Source of the DNA: CAWBCR01 sp963787375
GTDB lineage: Bacteria; Chloroflexota; Anaerolineae; Aggregatilineales; UBA3940
Length of the DNA: 64,000 bases
Direction of reading: 5' to 3'
Assembly: GCA_963787375.1 (NCBI GenBank)
Contig: CAWBCR010000011.1
Location: forward strand, 124,001-188,000
Part shown: in pieces, positions 26,532 through 36,272 of the stretch
How positions within the stretch are numbered: position 1 is the first letter of the stretch
Layout of the letters: every line of letters begins with the position of its first letter
The notes under the pieces: model-generated
The model's database searches: none
Seen by the model: only the letters and a program-made list of their open reading frames with translations
Told to the model about the DNA's origin: nothing
Position numbers and translations under genes: made by a program

Positions 26532-27803
26532 TCAGGGCAGCCCGTGGATTGTCACGTCGGCTGGCATGCCGGGCTTCAGCCGGCCATCCGTGTTGTCAAT
26601 GTGGATCTCGACGGCAAAAACCAGGTTCACGCGCTCCTCTTCCGTCTGGACGTTGCGCGGCGTGAATTCCGCCTGCTGGCCGATGTTGACCACCTCGCCG
26701 ACAAACGTCTGGCCGGTGTACGAGTCAACGGTGATATCCACCTGAGAGCCAAGCATCACCTGCCCGATCTGCGTCTCGGGGATGTAAACCACCAGCTTGA
26801 GCGTGCTCAGGTCAGCGATATTGAGCAGTGGCACGCCGGGTGACGCCGTCTCGCCGACCGAAATGGATCGGGTGGTGACCACGCCGTCTATCGGCGCGAT
26901 CAGTTTGAGCTGCGCGATCCGCGCGTCGATGAGTGCCACCTGTGCCTTCGCCAGCCTGACCTGCCCCTCAGCGATTGCAATCTCTTCCGGCAGCGGGCCA
27001 TTGATCAACTGGTCGTACTGCGCCTGAGTGAGGTCGACCTGCCCCTGAGCAATAGGAATCTGCGACTGGGCATGGTCAGCCGCCGCGATGAGCGTCAACG
27101 GGCGCGCACGCTGCTGGCTAAGCTGGTTGATTTTGGCCTGCGCGCCGTCGATCTGCGCCTGCGCGGTGGCTATCTGAGTCCGCTGCAGCTCAATATCGTA
27201 TTGGAGAAAGTCCATCCGCGTCTTGTCAGGTTTGTCCTGCTGGCGAAGCTGGTCGAGCATGTACTGGTCGGAATCGACTTGCCCCTGGTAGCCGGTGATC
27301 TGCTGCTGGGCCTGCGCGATGATAATCTGCGCCGACGCGATCTGCACGTTGATGTCGCGCGGGTTCGCAACGCTGCTCCACGCCTGCCCGGCGGACTGCT
27401 TGGCCCCTGCCAGGCTGGCGTTCGCCTGGTCGAGCGCAGCCTGCGCGGCGGCGACCTCCTGCTCGCGTGGGCCGGATTGCAGATCGGCCAGATTGGCCTG
27501 CGCGGAGTGCAGCGACGCCACCGCCTGCGCCCGGGCCGATTGGAGCAGCGCGTCGTCCAGCACGACGATCACCTGCCCGGCGGTGACGGTGTCACCCTGA
27601 TCGGCCAGCACCTGCTCGGCGCGGCCACTCGTTTCGGCCACAACGCTCACTTCGACCGCCTCGATGAAGCCCGACGCGGTCAGCGGCCCGTTAGCGGCTG
27701 GCGTCCCGCTGCTCGTCGCAGACGACGAGCAGGCCACGCCGCCCAGCGCAGCGGCCAGCACCAGCGTATATCCGATAGCATGTTTGATGCGTCTTGTTAG
27801 CAT
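26532..27803 (-). CDS. HlyD-family membrane fusion protein (lipoprotein), adaptor of the ABC exporter
   Basis: 423 residues. A signal segment ends in a lipobox-like VACSSS near residue 24. The biotinyl-lipoyl half-domain follows (LTASGFIEAVEVSVVAETSG), then a long alanine/glutamine-rich coiled-coil hairpin (about 85-290), the second half of the lipoyl domain (LIAPIDGVVTTRSISVGE) and a beta-barrel ending ADVTIHGLP. It should link the inner-membrane ABC-2 transporter to the outside. Start chosen at MLTRRIKHAIG, after GGGATGTGAC. It is the last gene of its operon and a paralogue of the next HlyD gene. Confidence 0.88.
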   Translation of the reverse strand: MLTRRIKHAIGYTLVLAAALGGVACSSSATSSGTPAANGPLTASGFIEAVEVSVVAETSGRAEQVLADQGDTVTAGQVIVVLDDALLQSARAQAVASLHSAQANLADLQSGPREQEVAAAQAALDQANASLAGAKQSAGQAWSSVANPRDINVQIASAQIIIAQAQQQITGYQGQVDSDQYMLDQLRQQDKPDKTRMDFLQYDIELQRTQIATAQAQIDGAQAKINQLSQQRARPLTLIAAADHAQSQIPIAQGQVDLTQAQYDQLINGPLPEEIAIAEGQVRLAKAQVALIDARIAQLKLIAPIDGVVTTRSISVGETASPGVPLLNIADLSTLKLVVYIPETQIGQVMLGSQVDITVDSYTGQTFVGEVVNIGQQAEFTPRNVQTEEERVNLVFAVEIHIDNTDGRLKPGMPADVTIHGLP

Positions 27804-27813
27804 GTCACATCCC

Positions 27814-29164
27814 TTACGAGTTGAAGAACGCATCGGCGGGCATGCCGGGCTTCAATGCGTGGTCGGGGTTCTCGATTCGGATCTTGACGGCGTACACCAG
27901 GTTGACCCGCTCCTCACGCGTCTGGACGCTGCGCGGCGTGAACTCCGCCTGGTTGGAGATATAGATGACTGTTCCCTCAAACTGCCGATCAGGGAACAAA
28001 TCGACGCGCACCGATACCGTCTGGTTCAGCGCGACGCGGTCGAACTGGTCCGCCGCGATGTAGACGGTCAGGTTGACGACGTCCAGGTTGGCCAGCGTGA
28101 CGACCGGCACACCGGGCGAGGCCAGCTCGCCGACGTGGATCGACTGCTCCAGCACGACGCCGTTAATCGGCGAGACCAATGTCATCTTGTCGATCTGCGT
28201 CTGGATGGCGGCCAGCGCGGCCTGCGCTTCCTGCACCTTCGCCTGGGCAATGTCCACCTGTTCCGGCTTCGGCCCGGCTTCCATATCGGCCAGCGCGGCC
28301 TGCGCCTGGGCAAGCTGCGCTTCGCTGGTCTCAAACTGCGTCTGAGCCGCGATCACCTGCGCCTGAAGCTGCTGGGGGTCGTTGGCCAGCTTTTGCAGCG
28401 AGTTCGAGCATCGCCTGGATAGTATTCAGCGTGTTCTGCGCGTCGGTGACCTGTTTCAGCGCAGTATCGTACTGCTGCGGCGCGACGGCCAGATCAAGCG
28501 TCATGTACGGCGTCTGGTTCTCGTCGTAGCCATAGCGCCTGATCGAGTCTGCAATGAGGTTCGCCGCGCTGGTGTATAGCTCGTACTGCTTGTTGGCAAT
28601 GACCGCCTGGACGTTGGTGGCGTGAAGTTGATCCTGTGCCATCGCAACCTGAGTCTGCGCGTCGGTGATCTGGACCTGGATGTCCTGCGGGTTGTTACGG
28701 ATCGCGGCGGCATCGCCCAGCGCCACTTTAGCCGCAGCCACCCCCGCCTGCGCGATGGCGACCTGCGCCTCGGCCTGCCGGATCTGCTCGTCGCGCACGC
28801 CCCGCGCGACGAGATCGTGCTGGGCCTGCGCGATGGCAACCTGCGCCTCGGCGGCGAGGTGCTGCGCATCGAGGATCGATGTGTCAAGCTGCACCAGCGT
28901 ATCGCCGGTCTTGACCTCGTCGCCTTTCCCAAAGGGCAACGTGACCACGCGCCCGCCCAGCTCGGCACCGATCTGCACCTGGTCGGCCTCGATGAAGCCG
29001 GAGGCCAGCAGTCCGCTGCCGCTTGCGCTGGGCTGCGCGTTCAACTGGTTGAGCAGCCGGGCGCGGGCGGTCGGGTTGGTGCTGTAATAGATCACCCCGA
29101 TGATGACGGCGATCAGCAGCACACCGATCAGCGCCCCTCCCACAATTAAGCGTCGTCTATCCAT
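27814..29164 (-). CDS. HlyD-family membrane fusion protein, one frameshift
   Basis: About 450 residues after correction. One N-terminal membrane anchor (about 7-28) is followed by the lipoyl half-motif SGFIEADQVQIGAELGGRVV, a coiled-coil of alternating AQ-rich heptads (about 95-310), LVSPINGVVLEQSIHVGELASPG and a barrel domain ending KPGMPADAFFNS. The YbhG/EmrA type is the closest known relative. The frame shifts near 28403 at GAGTTCGAGC (minus strand CTCGAACTC); dropping one base joins the two halves into continuous coiled coil. The stop is 11 bases before the next HlyD start. Having two adaptors in one operon is unusual. Confidence 0.87.
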
Positions 29165-29212
29165 GCGTGTGAAAGTCCTTACCTGATATCCGATGATTGG
29201 TGTCGTTCGATC

Positions 29213-30181
29213 TCATTCATCTTCCCGCCGGATGCAGGAGATGAAGACGTCTTCAAGTGATGGTGCGATGACGACCATCTGCCCCGGATCGATGGATTCG
29301 GCACGCAGCAGGCTTTCGATGGCGGGCATATGCTGCGCGACGTCCTGGGCGATCAGGTGCACCTGCGCACCGTACAGCGCCACCTCGTCGAAAGCCATCT
29401 GCCCCGATTCCTGCGCGGCGCTCAACACGGCTACCGCGTGGGCCGGGTCGTCGGGGACAAGCTCCAGCACCTGTCCGCTCATCATCGTATCTTTGATGTA
29501 CTGTGGCGAGCCGCGCGCGATGATGTGTCCGTCGTGGATGAAGGCCAGTTCCTCGCACTGCTCAGCCTCATCCATGTAGTGTGTCGTCACGAAGATCGTC
29601 ACGCCCGCCGACGAGATTTCGTACAGCAGATCCCAGAACGCGCGACGTGATACCGGGTCGACGCCGGCGGTCGGCTCATCGAGAAAGATCAGCTCCGGCT
29701 CGTGCAGAATCGCCGCGCCGAGCGCCAGCCGCTGCCGCCACCCGCCAGACAGGTTCCGCGTCCGCTCGCGCTCGCGGCCCTTCAGGTTGGCCATCTCGAC
29801 AGCGAACCCGATCCGCGCCCGCAGCCGGTCGCCCTTGAGGCCATAGGTGCGACCATAGAACCGCAGGTTCTCCAGCACTGTCAGGTCGTCGTACAGGCTG
29901 AAGCGCTGCGACATGTAGCCCAGCCGGGGCCGTACCTGCTCCGGGTGACGCGTCACGTCAACACCGAGCACAGCAGCCGAGCCTTCGCTGGGATGCAGCA
30001 GCCCCAGCAGCATGCGAATGGTCGTGGTCTTGCCAGAGCCGTTAGGGCCCAGAAAACCGAATATCTGGCCGCGCGGCACGCTGAACGTGATGTGGTCCAC
30101 CGCCCGGAAGCTGCCGAAATCCCGTGTCAGGCTGTCGACGATGATGGCCTGCCCGTTGCCAGTGGGTACGGAATCAGCCAT
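29213..30181 (-). CDS. ABC transporter ATP-binding protein (drug/antibiotic export type), second of a pair
   Basis: 322 residues. Walker A is GPNGSGKTT near residue 41, the signature is RNLSGGWRQRLALG, Walker B is LIFLDEPTAGVD, and the H-loop is VTTHYMDEAEQ. The C-terminal 100-residue domain is typical of DrrA/YbhF exporters. In E. coli YbhF two such ATPases are fused; here they are separate genes overlapping by 8 bases. The pair would power the ABC-2 permeases encoded upstream in the operon. Confidence 0.93.
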   Translation of the reverse strand: MADSVPTGNGQAIIVDSLTRDFGSFRAVDHITFSVPRGQIFGFLGPNGSGKTTTIRMLLGLLHPSEGSAAVLGVDVTRHPEQVRPRLGYMSQRFSLYDDLTVLENLRFYGRTYGLKGDRLRARIGFAVEMANLKGRERERTRNLSGGWRQRLALGAAILHEPELIFLDEPTAGVDPVSRRAFWDLLYEISSAGVTIFVTTHYMDEAEQCEELAFIHDGHIIARGSPQYIKDTMMSGQVLELVPDDPAHAVAVLSAAQESGQMAFDEVALYGAQVHLIAQDVAQHMPAIESLLRAESIDPGQMVVIAPSLEDVFISCIRREDE

Positions 30182-31139
30182 GCTGCTCGTCCTCCGCCTC
30201 GCGGTGCCGGATCAACGAGATAAACGCCTCTTCGACACGTGGCTCGACCTGTCGCATCGATTTCACCTGCACACCTTCTTTGTTCAGGGCCTCGGTGATG
30301 GTCTTGCGCCCCACCTCGACGTCGTCCACAAACACGTGCAGCAGCTCGCCGTACGACTGCACCTCGTTGAGACCGGCGGTTTGCTGGAGGATCGCACGCG
30401 CCTTGAGGCGGTCGTCGGGCCACACCTGCAGCACGCGGCCCGGCACGCGCTGCCGGATGGCGGCGGGCGTGTCGCACTCGATCAGCCGCCCGTCATACAT
30501 GAGCCCGATGCGCGAGCAGCGCTCGGCCTCGTCCATATAGGGCGTGCTGACGACGATCGTCACACCGCGCACGTGCAGGCTGGTCAGGATGTCCCAGAAC
30601 TCGCGGCGCGATACCGGGTCAACGCCGGTCGTCGGCTCATCGAGGTACAGGATCTCCGGTTCGTGGATCAGCGTGCAGGCCAACCCCAGCTTTTTCTGCA
30701 TTCCGCCCGAAAGCTGTCCCGCGCGCCGCTTGCGGAATTCCGTCAGGCGGGCGAACTCCAGCAGGCGCTGGATGCGGTCCTTGCGCACCTGTCCGGAGAC
30801 TCCGTACACGTCGGCGAAGAAGTTGATATTCTCCTCGACGGACAGGTCGCGGTACAGGCTGAACGACTGCGCCATGTAGCCGATCTTCTCTTTGATCGAC
30901 TCCGGCTGGCGGACCGTGTCGAAGCCGGCGACGGTGGCCGTGCCGCGGGTGGGGTCCATAATGGCCGCCAACAGCCGCAGCGAGGTCGTCTTGCCTGCGC
31001 CATCCGGCCCCACCAGCCCGAACACCTCACCCTCGTAGATCGTCATGTCCAGATTGTCGACAGCGACCGTCTTGCCGAATTCGCGCCGCAGCGCGTGTGT
31101 CTCGATGATCACCTGTGTATGATTGCCGTTTCTTGCCAA
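30174..31139 (-). CDS. ABC transporter ATP-binding protein (drug/antibiotic export type), first of a pair
   Basis: 321 residues. Walker A GPDGAGKTT, Q-loop region YMAQSFSLYRDLSVEENINF, signature QLSGGMQKKLGLA, Walker B ILYLDEPTTGVD and H-loop VVSTPYMDEAERC, where the switch His is replaced by Pro-Tyr (STPYMDE against TTHYMDE in its partner). This may make it the degenerate site of a heterodimer. It overlaps the next ATPase gene by 8 bases and lies 50 bases downstream of the permease gene. Confidence 0.92.
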   Translation of the reverse strand: MARNGNHTQVIIETHALRREFGKTVAVDNLDMTIYEGEVFGLVGPDGAGKTTSLRLLAAIMDPTRGTATVAGFDTVRQPESIKEKIGYMAQSFSLYRDLSVEENINFFADVYGVSGQVRKDRIQRLLEFARLTEFRKRRAGQLSGGMQKKLGLACTLIHEPEILYLDEPTTGVDPVSRREFWDILTSLHVRGVTIVVSTPYMDEAERCSRIGLMYDGRLIECDTPAAIRQRVPGRVLQVWPDDRLKARAILQQTAGLNEVQSYGELLHVFVDDVEVGRKTITEALNKEGVQVKSMRQVEPRVEEAFISLIRHREAEDEQHG

Positions 31140-31188
31140 CGTTTCACCTCTGGCCTATGGCGTACCGCATGCCACAAGCTATCCGCTA

Positions 31189-32295
31189 TCAGCTTACGTT
31201 CTTGTTAAACCGCACCGATGCCATGATCAGCAGCACCACGCAGAACAGGCCCAGCAGCAGCACCTCAGGCCGCAGCACGGACAGCCCCACGCCTTTCAAC
31301 ACGATCCCGCGTACGATGATCAGCATGTAACGCAGCGGGACTGCGTAGCTGGCCATGCGCAGCGCCCAGGGCATTGCCTCCAGCGGGAACAGGAACCCCG
31401 ACAGGAAGATCGACGGCAGCAGGATCAGGAAGCTGAGCATCATCGCCTCCTGCTGCGTGCCCGCCGCGCTGGAAATCAGGATGCCGAGCGCCAGCGAGCC
31501 CAGCAGGAACAGCGCCGACAGCCCCAGCAGCAGCCAGATGTCGCCGTGGATCGGTACTTTGAACCACAGCACGCCGATGGTCAGCACTTCGAGCAGGTCA
31601 AAGAACGAGACCAGCACGTAGGGCACCGTCTTGCCCAGCACCAACTCGACGGGCCGGATGGGCGTCACGATCAACTGCTCCATCGTGCCGTACTCGCGCT
31701 CGCGCACAATCGCCATCGATGTGACCAGCGTCGCCAGGAACTGCAAGATCAGGCCCATCAGCGCCGGGATCATGTAGTTTACGCTGCGCAGGCCGGGGTT
31801 ATACCACACAGTAGGGCGGACTTCTACCCCGGCGGGCAGCGCGCGCCCGTTGAGCGCCGTCAGCGTGTAGGCCTGCCCGGTTTGCAGCGCGGCGGCCAGC
31901 ATCCCGTTGGCGACGGTCGGGTCGGAGCCATCGATGATGAAGCCCACGTCGACATGCCGACCTGCCAGCAGGTCCTGTCCGTAGGTGCTGGGAATGATCA
32001 GCGCAGCGCGCACCTCGCCGGAGTCGAGCAGGCGGCCTGCCTGTTCCTGGCTGGTGACGTACTGCCGCACGGTGAAGTAGCTCGTCGTGGCGTAGGCTCG
32101 CACCAGCGCCCGGCTCTCGGCGCTGCCGTCGCTGTCCAGCACAGCCAGCCCGATGTTGTCCACGTCGGTCGTGGCGGCGTAGCCCAGCAACACCATCTGC
32201 ACAATCGGGATCAGGAAGATCAGCATGAGCGTGCGCGGGTCGCGGATGATGTGCAGGAATTCCTTGCGCATGATGGCCAGCGTCCGTGGGATCAT
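31189..32295 (-). CDS. ABC-2 type permease (YbhS/YbhR-like)
   Basis: 368 residues with one N-terminal helix (about 20-42, LMLIFLIPIVQMVLLGYAA), a large external domain (about 45-170) and five to six C-terminal helices, the layout of ABC2_membrane_3 exporters. The GTMEQLIVTPIRPVELVLGK motif before the helices contacts the ATPase. The start overlaps the TetR stop by 4 bases (ATGA), so permease synthesis is coupled to the regulator. Confidence 0.9.
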   Translation of the reverse strand: MIPRTLAIMRKEFLHIIRDPRTLMLIFLIPIVQMVLLGYAATTDVDNIGLAVLDSDGSAESRALVRAYATTSYFTVRQYVTSQEQAGRLLDSGEVRAALIIPSTYGQDLLAGRHVDVGFIIDGSDPTVANGMLAAALQTGQAYTLTALNGRALPAGVEVRPTVWYNPGLRSVNYMIPALMGLILQFLATLVTSMAIVREREYGTMEQLIVTPIRPVELVLGKTVPYVLVSFFDLLEVLTIGVLWFKVPIHGDIWLLLGLSALFLLGSLALGILISSAAGTQQEAMMLSFLILLPSIFLSGFLFPLEAMPWALRMASYAVPLRYMLIIVRGIVLKGVGLSVLRPEVLLLGLFCVVLLIMASVRFNKNVS

Positions 32296-32924
32296 CGATC
32301 ATCCTCCGCTGCGGCTATGCCGTGCAGGAACACGTCTACCAGCGCGGGCTGCCAGTCGATACCCTGCACTTCGGGCAGGGTCACGATATCGATCTGCTCA
32401 CCGCCAAAGCCAATGGCCTGCGTGATGGTATAGCCGAACATCAGAATGGCGAACGCACGCAGCATCACAAACGGGCTGAGGTCCTGGCGCATGCCGCCTG
32501 CCGAATGCAGCCGCTGTGCGAAACGCATGAACGTTGGCATCACCTGGTTGATCAGACGGCGCACCATCCGCCCGTTGAACTCCTGGGCATCGATCATCAC
32601 CAGCCCGAAGAAGTCCAGGTTCTGCAACAGGATCGCTTCCAGGCGGGCAAACGCATCGCGGATCATTGCCGGCCCGCTTTGCTCATCGAGTTCGTCCAGC
32701 GCGGCAATGATCAGCCCGAAGGGACTGCGCTCTTCGAGCAGCGAGCGGAAGATATCTTCCTTGCCGCTGAAGTGGTTGTAGATGCCACCCAGCGCGATGT
32801 CTGCCCCCTGTGCGATCTGGCGCATGCTGGTCCCGTTGTAGCCGCTCGATAGAAACAGCCGTTTGGCCGAATCCAGAATGGCCTGCCGGGTGCGCTCACC
32901 GCGCGTCAGGACTTTGTCGTCCAC
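32292..32924 (-). CDS. TetR-family transcriptional regulator (CecR/YbiH-like)
   Basis: 210 residues. The N-terminal helix-turn-helix is TRQAILDSAKRLFLSSGYNGTSMRQIAQGADIALGGIYNHFSGKEDIF, then an all-helical ligand domain. Upstream ATG codons at 32957 and 32972 would put the operator inside the coding region. A GTG at 32924 with GGAGG five bases before it fits the promoter layout and the usual short N-terminal tail, so I choose it. It heads the operon permease-ATPase-ATPase-HlyD-HlyD and very likely represses it and itself. Confidence 0.88.
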   Translation of the reverse strand: MDDKVLTRGERTRQAILDSAKRLFLSSGYNGTSMRQIAQGADIALGGIYNHFSGKEDIFRSLLEERSPFGLIIAALDELDEQSGPAMIRDAFARLEAILLQNLDFFGLVMIDAQEFNGRMVRRLINQVMPTFMRFAQRLHSAGGMRQDLSPFVMLRAFAILMFGYTITQAIGFGGEQIDIVTLPEVQGIDWQPALVDVFLHGIAAAEDDR

Positions 32925-32933
32925 GACTTCCTC

Positions 32934-32985
32934 CAATATGAACGAACGACCGTTCATATTGTAGCGCGTCATATGCGGTTGTCAA
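32934..32985 (-). promoter_or_regulatory. Promoter with overlapping TetR operator
   Basis: Minus-strand TTGACA (32980-32985) and TACAAT (32958-32963) are 16 bases apart. A perfect inverted repeat with 11-base arms (CAATATGAACG, six-base spacer, CGTTCATATTG; 32934-32961) overlaps the -10 and reaches the ribosome binding site of the TetR gene. A bound dimer would block polymerase, the standard TetR self-repression layout. Confidence 0.85.
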
Positions 32986-33012
32986 AGTGCCAAATGTCAT
33001 AAGCCGGGCCTG

Positions 33013-34138
33013 TCAGTCATTCAACGTGCGCTGGAACACCAGCTGCGTGGCCAGCGTCATCACCAGCCCCAGCGCGGCGATAGCCAGCACGTGCGGCCAG
33101 AACACATCCAGCCCGACCCCTTTGAGCATGATGCCGCGCATGATGATCAGCCAGTGCCGGATGGGAAAGATGTTGGCGACGGTCTGCAAGATCGGCGGCA
33201 TGCTCTCGACCGGGACCGCGTAGCCAGAGAAGGTCAGGTCAAGAAAGGCCATCAGGAACACCGTCAGCAAACCCTGCTGCTGGGTTCGGGATAGCGCCGA
33301 GATCAGCAGCCCGCGCTGAAGCTCGACCAGGATGTAGAAGAAGGCCAACCCCAGCAGCAGCGCCGACGACCCTCTCAGCGGGACCTTGAACACAACAAGC
33401 GTCAGCGACAGCATCAGCAGGAAGTTGATATAAGACAGCACCACCGCCGGCACAGACTTGCCGATCACCATCTCCAGGCGGCGGATAGGTGTCACCATCA
33501 ACTGCTCCAGCGTGCCAAGCTCCCGCTCGCGGGAGATGCTCAGCGCCGCCACCCACAGCGCGATCACATACAGGATGAAGCCCAGTTCGGAGGGGATGGT
33601 GTAGTTGGCCTTGCGCAGCGATTCGTTGTACCACACGCGCACGCTGGGCTGGATCTGCTCCGAGCCGACCAGCACTGCAAGCTGCGGCTGGATATAGGTG
33701 ATGCTGTAGGCATCGACCGCGCCCTGCACCGAGTTCGAGCGCCGCCTGCGCCGCTGCCGATTCCGCGCCGTTGAGCAGCACCTGCACCGGCGGACGCTCG
33801 CTGCCGCTGGCCAGGTCGGCGCCGAAGCCCGGCGGGATGACGACCCCGGCGTAGACTGTTCCCCGGTCGAGCATGGGGATGATCTCGCTGCCGGTGGCGG
33901 TGTAGGCCGCCACGTCGAACGTCTCGGTGTTCACCAACTGCTCGACCAGCGCGCGGCTGGCGGGCGACTGGTCGTAATCGCACACGGCCATTGGCAGGTG
34001 CTTGATCTCTGCGCCGGTGGCGTAACCGACCGCGACCAACTCAGAGGCTGGCCCCAGCAGAATGACGATCACGAAGAAAAGATCGCGGCTGAGCTGGATA
34101 AACTCTTTGGTTATCAGGGCGTAAAGCCGCCTGAACAT
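33013..34138 (-). CDS. ABC-2 type permease, one frameshift
   Basis: About 375 residues after correction. The N-terminal helix (FFVIVILLGPASELVAVGYA) and external domain are in one frame. Near 33735 the frame moves at GAGTTCGAGC (minus strand CTCGAACTCG), after which VQGAVDAYSITYIQPQ leads into the ATPase-contact motif GTLEQLMVTPIRRLEMVIGK and six helices. Removing one base makes the protein continuous. It lies 38 bases downstream of its paralogue at 34177 and would form a permease heterodimer with it, as YbhS with YbhR. Confidence 0.88.
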
Positions 34139-34176
34139 TCCCTGCTCCTGACCAATGGCGCCAGCGCGCTATGACC

Positions 34177-35310
34177 TTACGCCAGCTTCTTCTTGAAGCG
34201 CAGCACGCCAAACGCACCGAACACCAGCCCCATGATCAGCAGGACCAGCCCGTTCGGCCACAACACATCCAGCCCTACCCCTTTGAGGAACAGCCCCCGG
34301 ATGATCGCCACGAACTGCGTGACGGGCAGCATGTTGGCCTCCATGCGCGCTTCGGGCGGCATGGCGATCAGCGGGAAGAAGATGCCGGAGAGGAAGAAGC
34401 CGGGAAACAGGAAGAACAGCAGCGCGACGGCCATCGCCGCCTGCTGTGTCCGCGAGTAGATCGAGATCAGCAACCCGACGGCCAGGCTCGCCACGAAGTA
34501 GTCGATGGAAAACAGCAGCAGCAGCGCCAGGCTGCCCCTGAACTGCACCCCAAACAACGTCCGCGCGACCAGCAGCGAGAGGAAGACGTCAACCACGCCG
34601 GTGATGACGTATGGCGTGATCTTGCCCGCCAGCAACTCGAACTTGCTCAACGGGGTGGAGATGATCTGCTCCATCGAGCCATGTTCTTTCTCACGGGCAA
34701 TGGCCGCCGACATCGAGACTGCCGGCAGCCCCAGGATGACGGCGATCAGCGCCGGGACGACGTCATGGACGGCGTTGAGCGAGGGGTTGTACCACACGCG
34801 CAGACGCAGGTCGATGGGCGACACCAGTTCATCGGGGGGAATGCCCTGTGTAGCCGCCAGCGCTGAAGCCTGACGCAGGATGAACTCCTGCGTGTGCGCG
34901 GCGATGTGCTGCAGCGCGAACCCGCCCGACGTCGGCTCCGACCCGTCGATAATGATCTGCACCGGAAAAGCGGTCAGCGACTGCGCCTGTTTCTCGAAGC
35001 CATCCTGCACGATCACCGCCGCACGGATGCGGTCATGCTGAAGCAGGCTGTCCACCTCGTCGAGCGAGCTGGCCGTCCCGGCCAGGGTGAGATCGGGGCC
35101 ACCCAGGATCTCGCGGATGTACGCCTGTGAGAGAGGCGTCATATCCTGATCGAGGATCGCAACAGGCACACTCTTGATGTCGGCGGCCAGCGCGTAGGCC
35201 ATCAGGATCAGCATCAGGATCGGCGAGGCAGTGACCAGGAACAGCATCCCCGGTGAGCGCACGATGTGCAGCATCTCTTTGCGGGCAACCGACCACGTCT
35301 TGCGGATCAT
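34177..35310 (-). CDS. ABC-2 type permease
   Basis: 377 residues, one N-terminal helix (about 22-43), an external domain, the GSMEQIISTPLSKFELLAGK coupling motif near residue 225 and six C-terminal helices. Same family as its neighbours at 31189 and 33013. The start overlaps the TetR stop by 4 bases. Its own ATPase is not in this operon, so it presumably uses the ATPases at 29213/30174 or an outside one. Confidence 0.9.
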   Translation of the reverse strand: MIRKTWSVARKEMLHIVRSPGMLFLVTASPILMLILMAYALAADIKSVPVAILDQDMTPLSQAYIREILGGPDLTLAGTASSLDEVDSLLQHDRIRAAVIVQDGFEKQAQSLTAFPVQIIIDGSEPTSGGFALQHIAAHTQEFILRQASALAATQGIPPDELVSPIDLRLRVWYNPSLNAVHDVVPALIAVILGLPAVSMSAAIAREKEHGSMEQIISTPLSKFELLAGKITPYVITGVVDVFLSLLVARTLFGVQFRGSLALLLLFSIDYFVASLAVGLLISIYSRTQQAAMAVALLFFLFPGFFLSGIFFPLIAMPPEARMEANMLPVTQFVAIIRGLFLKGVGLDVLWPNGLVLLIMGLVFGAFGVLRFKKKLA

Positions 35311-35909
35311 GCATCGCCTCGCTTGCGCATCCCGTCAATGATCAAATCGTACAGCAGCGTGATCTGCCGCCCCGCATCGCCCGGCATCCCGGCAATCTTG
35401 TATAGCAGCACACCGTCGACAAGGGCCATCATGCCCCAGGCGGCTTCGTGCGCGTCGACTTGCTTGAGGTCGCCAGCGGCGATCCCTTCGTTGATGATGT
35501 GCTCGATGGCATCGGCAAAGTGCCCGATCATGCCCGTGTAGTGCGCGATGAAATCCTTGTCCTGCCAGATCTCGATCAGGAAGTTAACCGGCAGGGCCAG
35601 TATCTCCGAGCCCTGGCTGGTCACTTCGCCCGACGCCTGGGCCATCATCCGCAGCTTCTCGACGGCAGATGCTTCATAAGCCAACATGGCTTCAAGCGGT
35701 GCAACCATCTCATTCAGCATCTGGTCAAACGTCTCCAGGAACAGACTCCGCTTGCTGTCGAAGTACCAGTACAGCGAGCCTTTGCTCAGGCCGCTCTCTT
35801 TGACGATGTCGTCCATCGACGTGCCGTTATAGCCACTACGGGCGAAGCAGCGCAGCACTGCCTGCATGATCTCGGCCCGGCGCTGGTCCGGGTCTACACG
35901 CGGGCTCAT
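35307..35909 (-). CDS. TetR-family transcriptional regulator
   Basis: 200 residues. Helix-turn-helix region AEIMQAVLRCFARSGYNGTSMDDIVKESGLSKGSLYWYFDSKRSLF is a textbook TetR DNA-binding domain; the remainder is a helical ligand domain. Start MSPRVDPDQRR at 35909 overlaps the stop of the upstream small membrane gene by 4 bases (ATGA); the longer frame upstream is unsupported. The operon's promoter carries matching palindromes, so this protein is the likely repressor. Confidence 0.9.
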   Translation of the reverse strand: MSPRVDPDQRRAEIMQAVLRCFARSGYNGTSMDDIVKESGLSKGSLYWYFDSKRSLFLETFDQMLNEMVAPLEAMLAYEASAVEKLRMMAQASGEVTSQGSEILALPVNFLIEIWQDKDFIAHYTGMIGHFADAIEHIINEGIAAGDLKQVDAHEAAWGMMALVDGVLLYKIAGMPGDAGRQITLLYDLIIDGMRKRGDA

Positions 35910-36220
35910 GATCCGTCTTGGGCCGTGTCTTTGACCGGAGAACGGACGATCTGGCGCAGCGCCCACAGGATCAGCCAGGCCAGCGCCGGCCCTTCGATCA
36001 GCGCGGCCCCCACCCGCAGCCACATCGCGGCGTTGGGACCCAGCATGGCGGTCACCAGCACGTAGTAGTCAAGGGCCGCCCAGCCCAGCCCGGCCAGCAG
36101 CCCGATCACATAGTCGGCCAGCTCCCCAAAAGGCGGGCGGCGCTTGAACAGCCCTTCGCACACCCACACGACGATCAGGCTCAGCAGCCCAACCACAACG
36201 AACAGGATCACCTGTAGCAT
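35906..36220 (-). CDS. Small membrane protein leading the second TetR operon
   Basis: 104 residues with about three hydrophobic segments (about 3-20, 38-58, 66-90). No known family is recognised. The start MLQVILFVVVG follows AAGGAG about eight bases upstream; an earlier ATG in frame at 36268 is less likely because it overlaps the operator. It is translationally coupled to the TetR gene, and so is probably part of the drug-response unit. Confidence 0.7.
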   Translation of the reverse strand: MLQVILFVVVGLLSLIVVWVCEGLFKRRPPFGELADYVIGLLAGLGWAALDYYVLVTAMLGPNAAMWLRVGAALIEGPALAWLILWALRQIVRSPVKDTAQDGS

Positions 36221-36272
36221 GGTTACCACTCCTTGCCCACTTGCCGAACGCATTTTACGTCTCGCCAATCTT

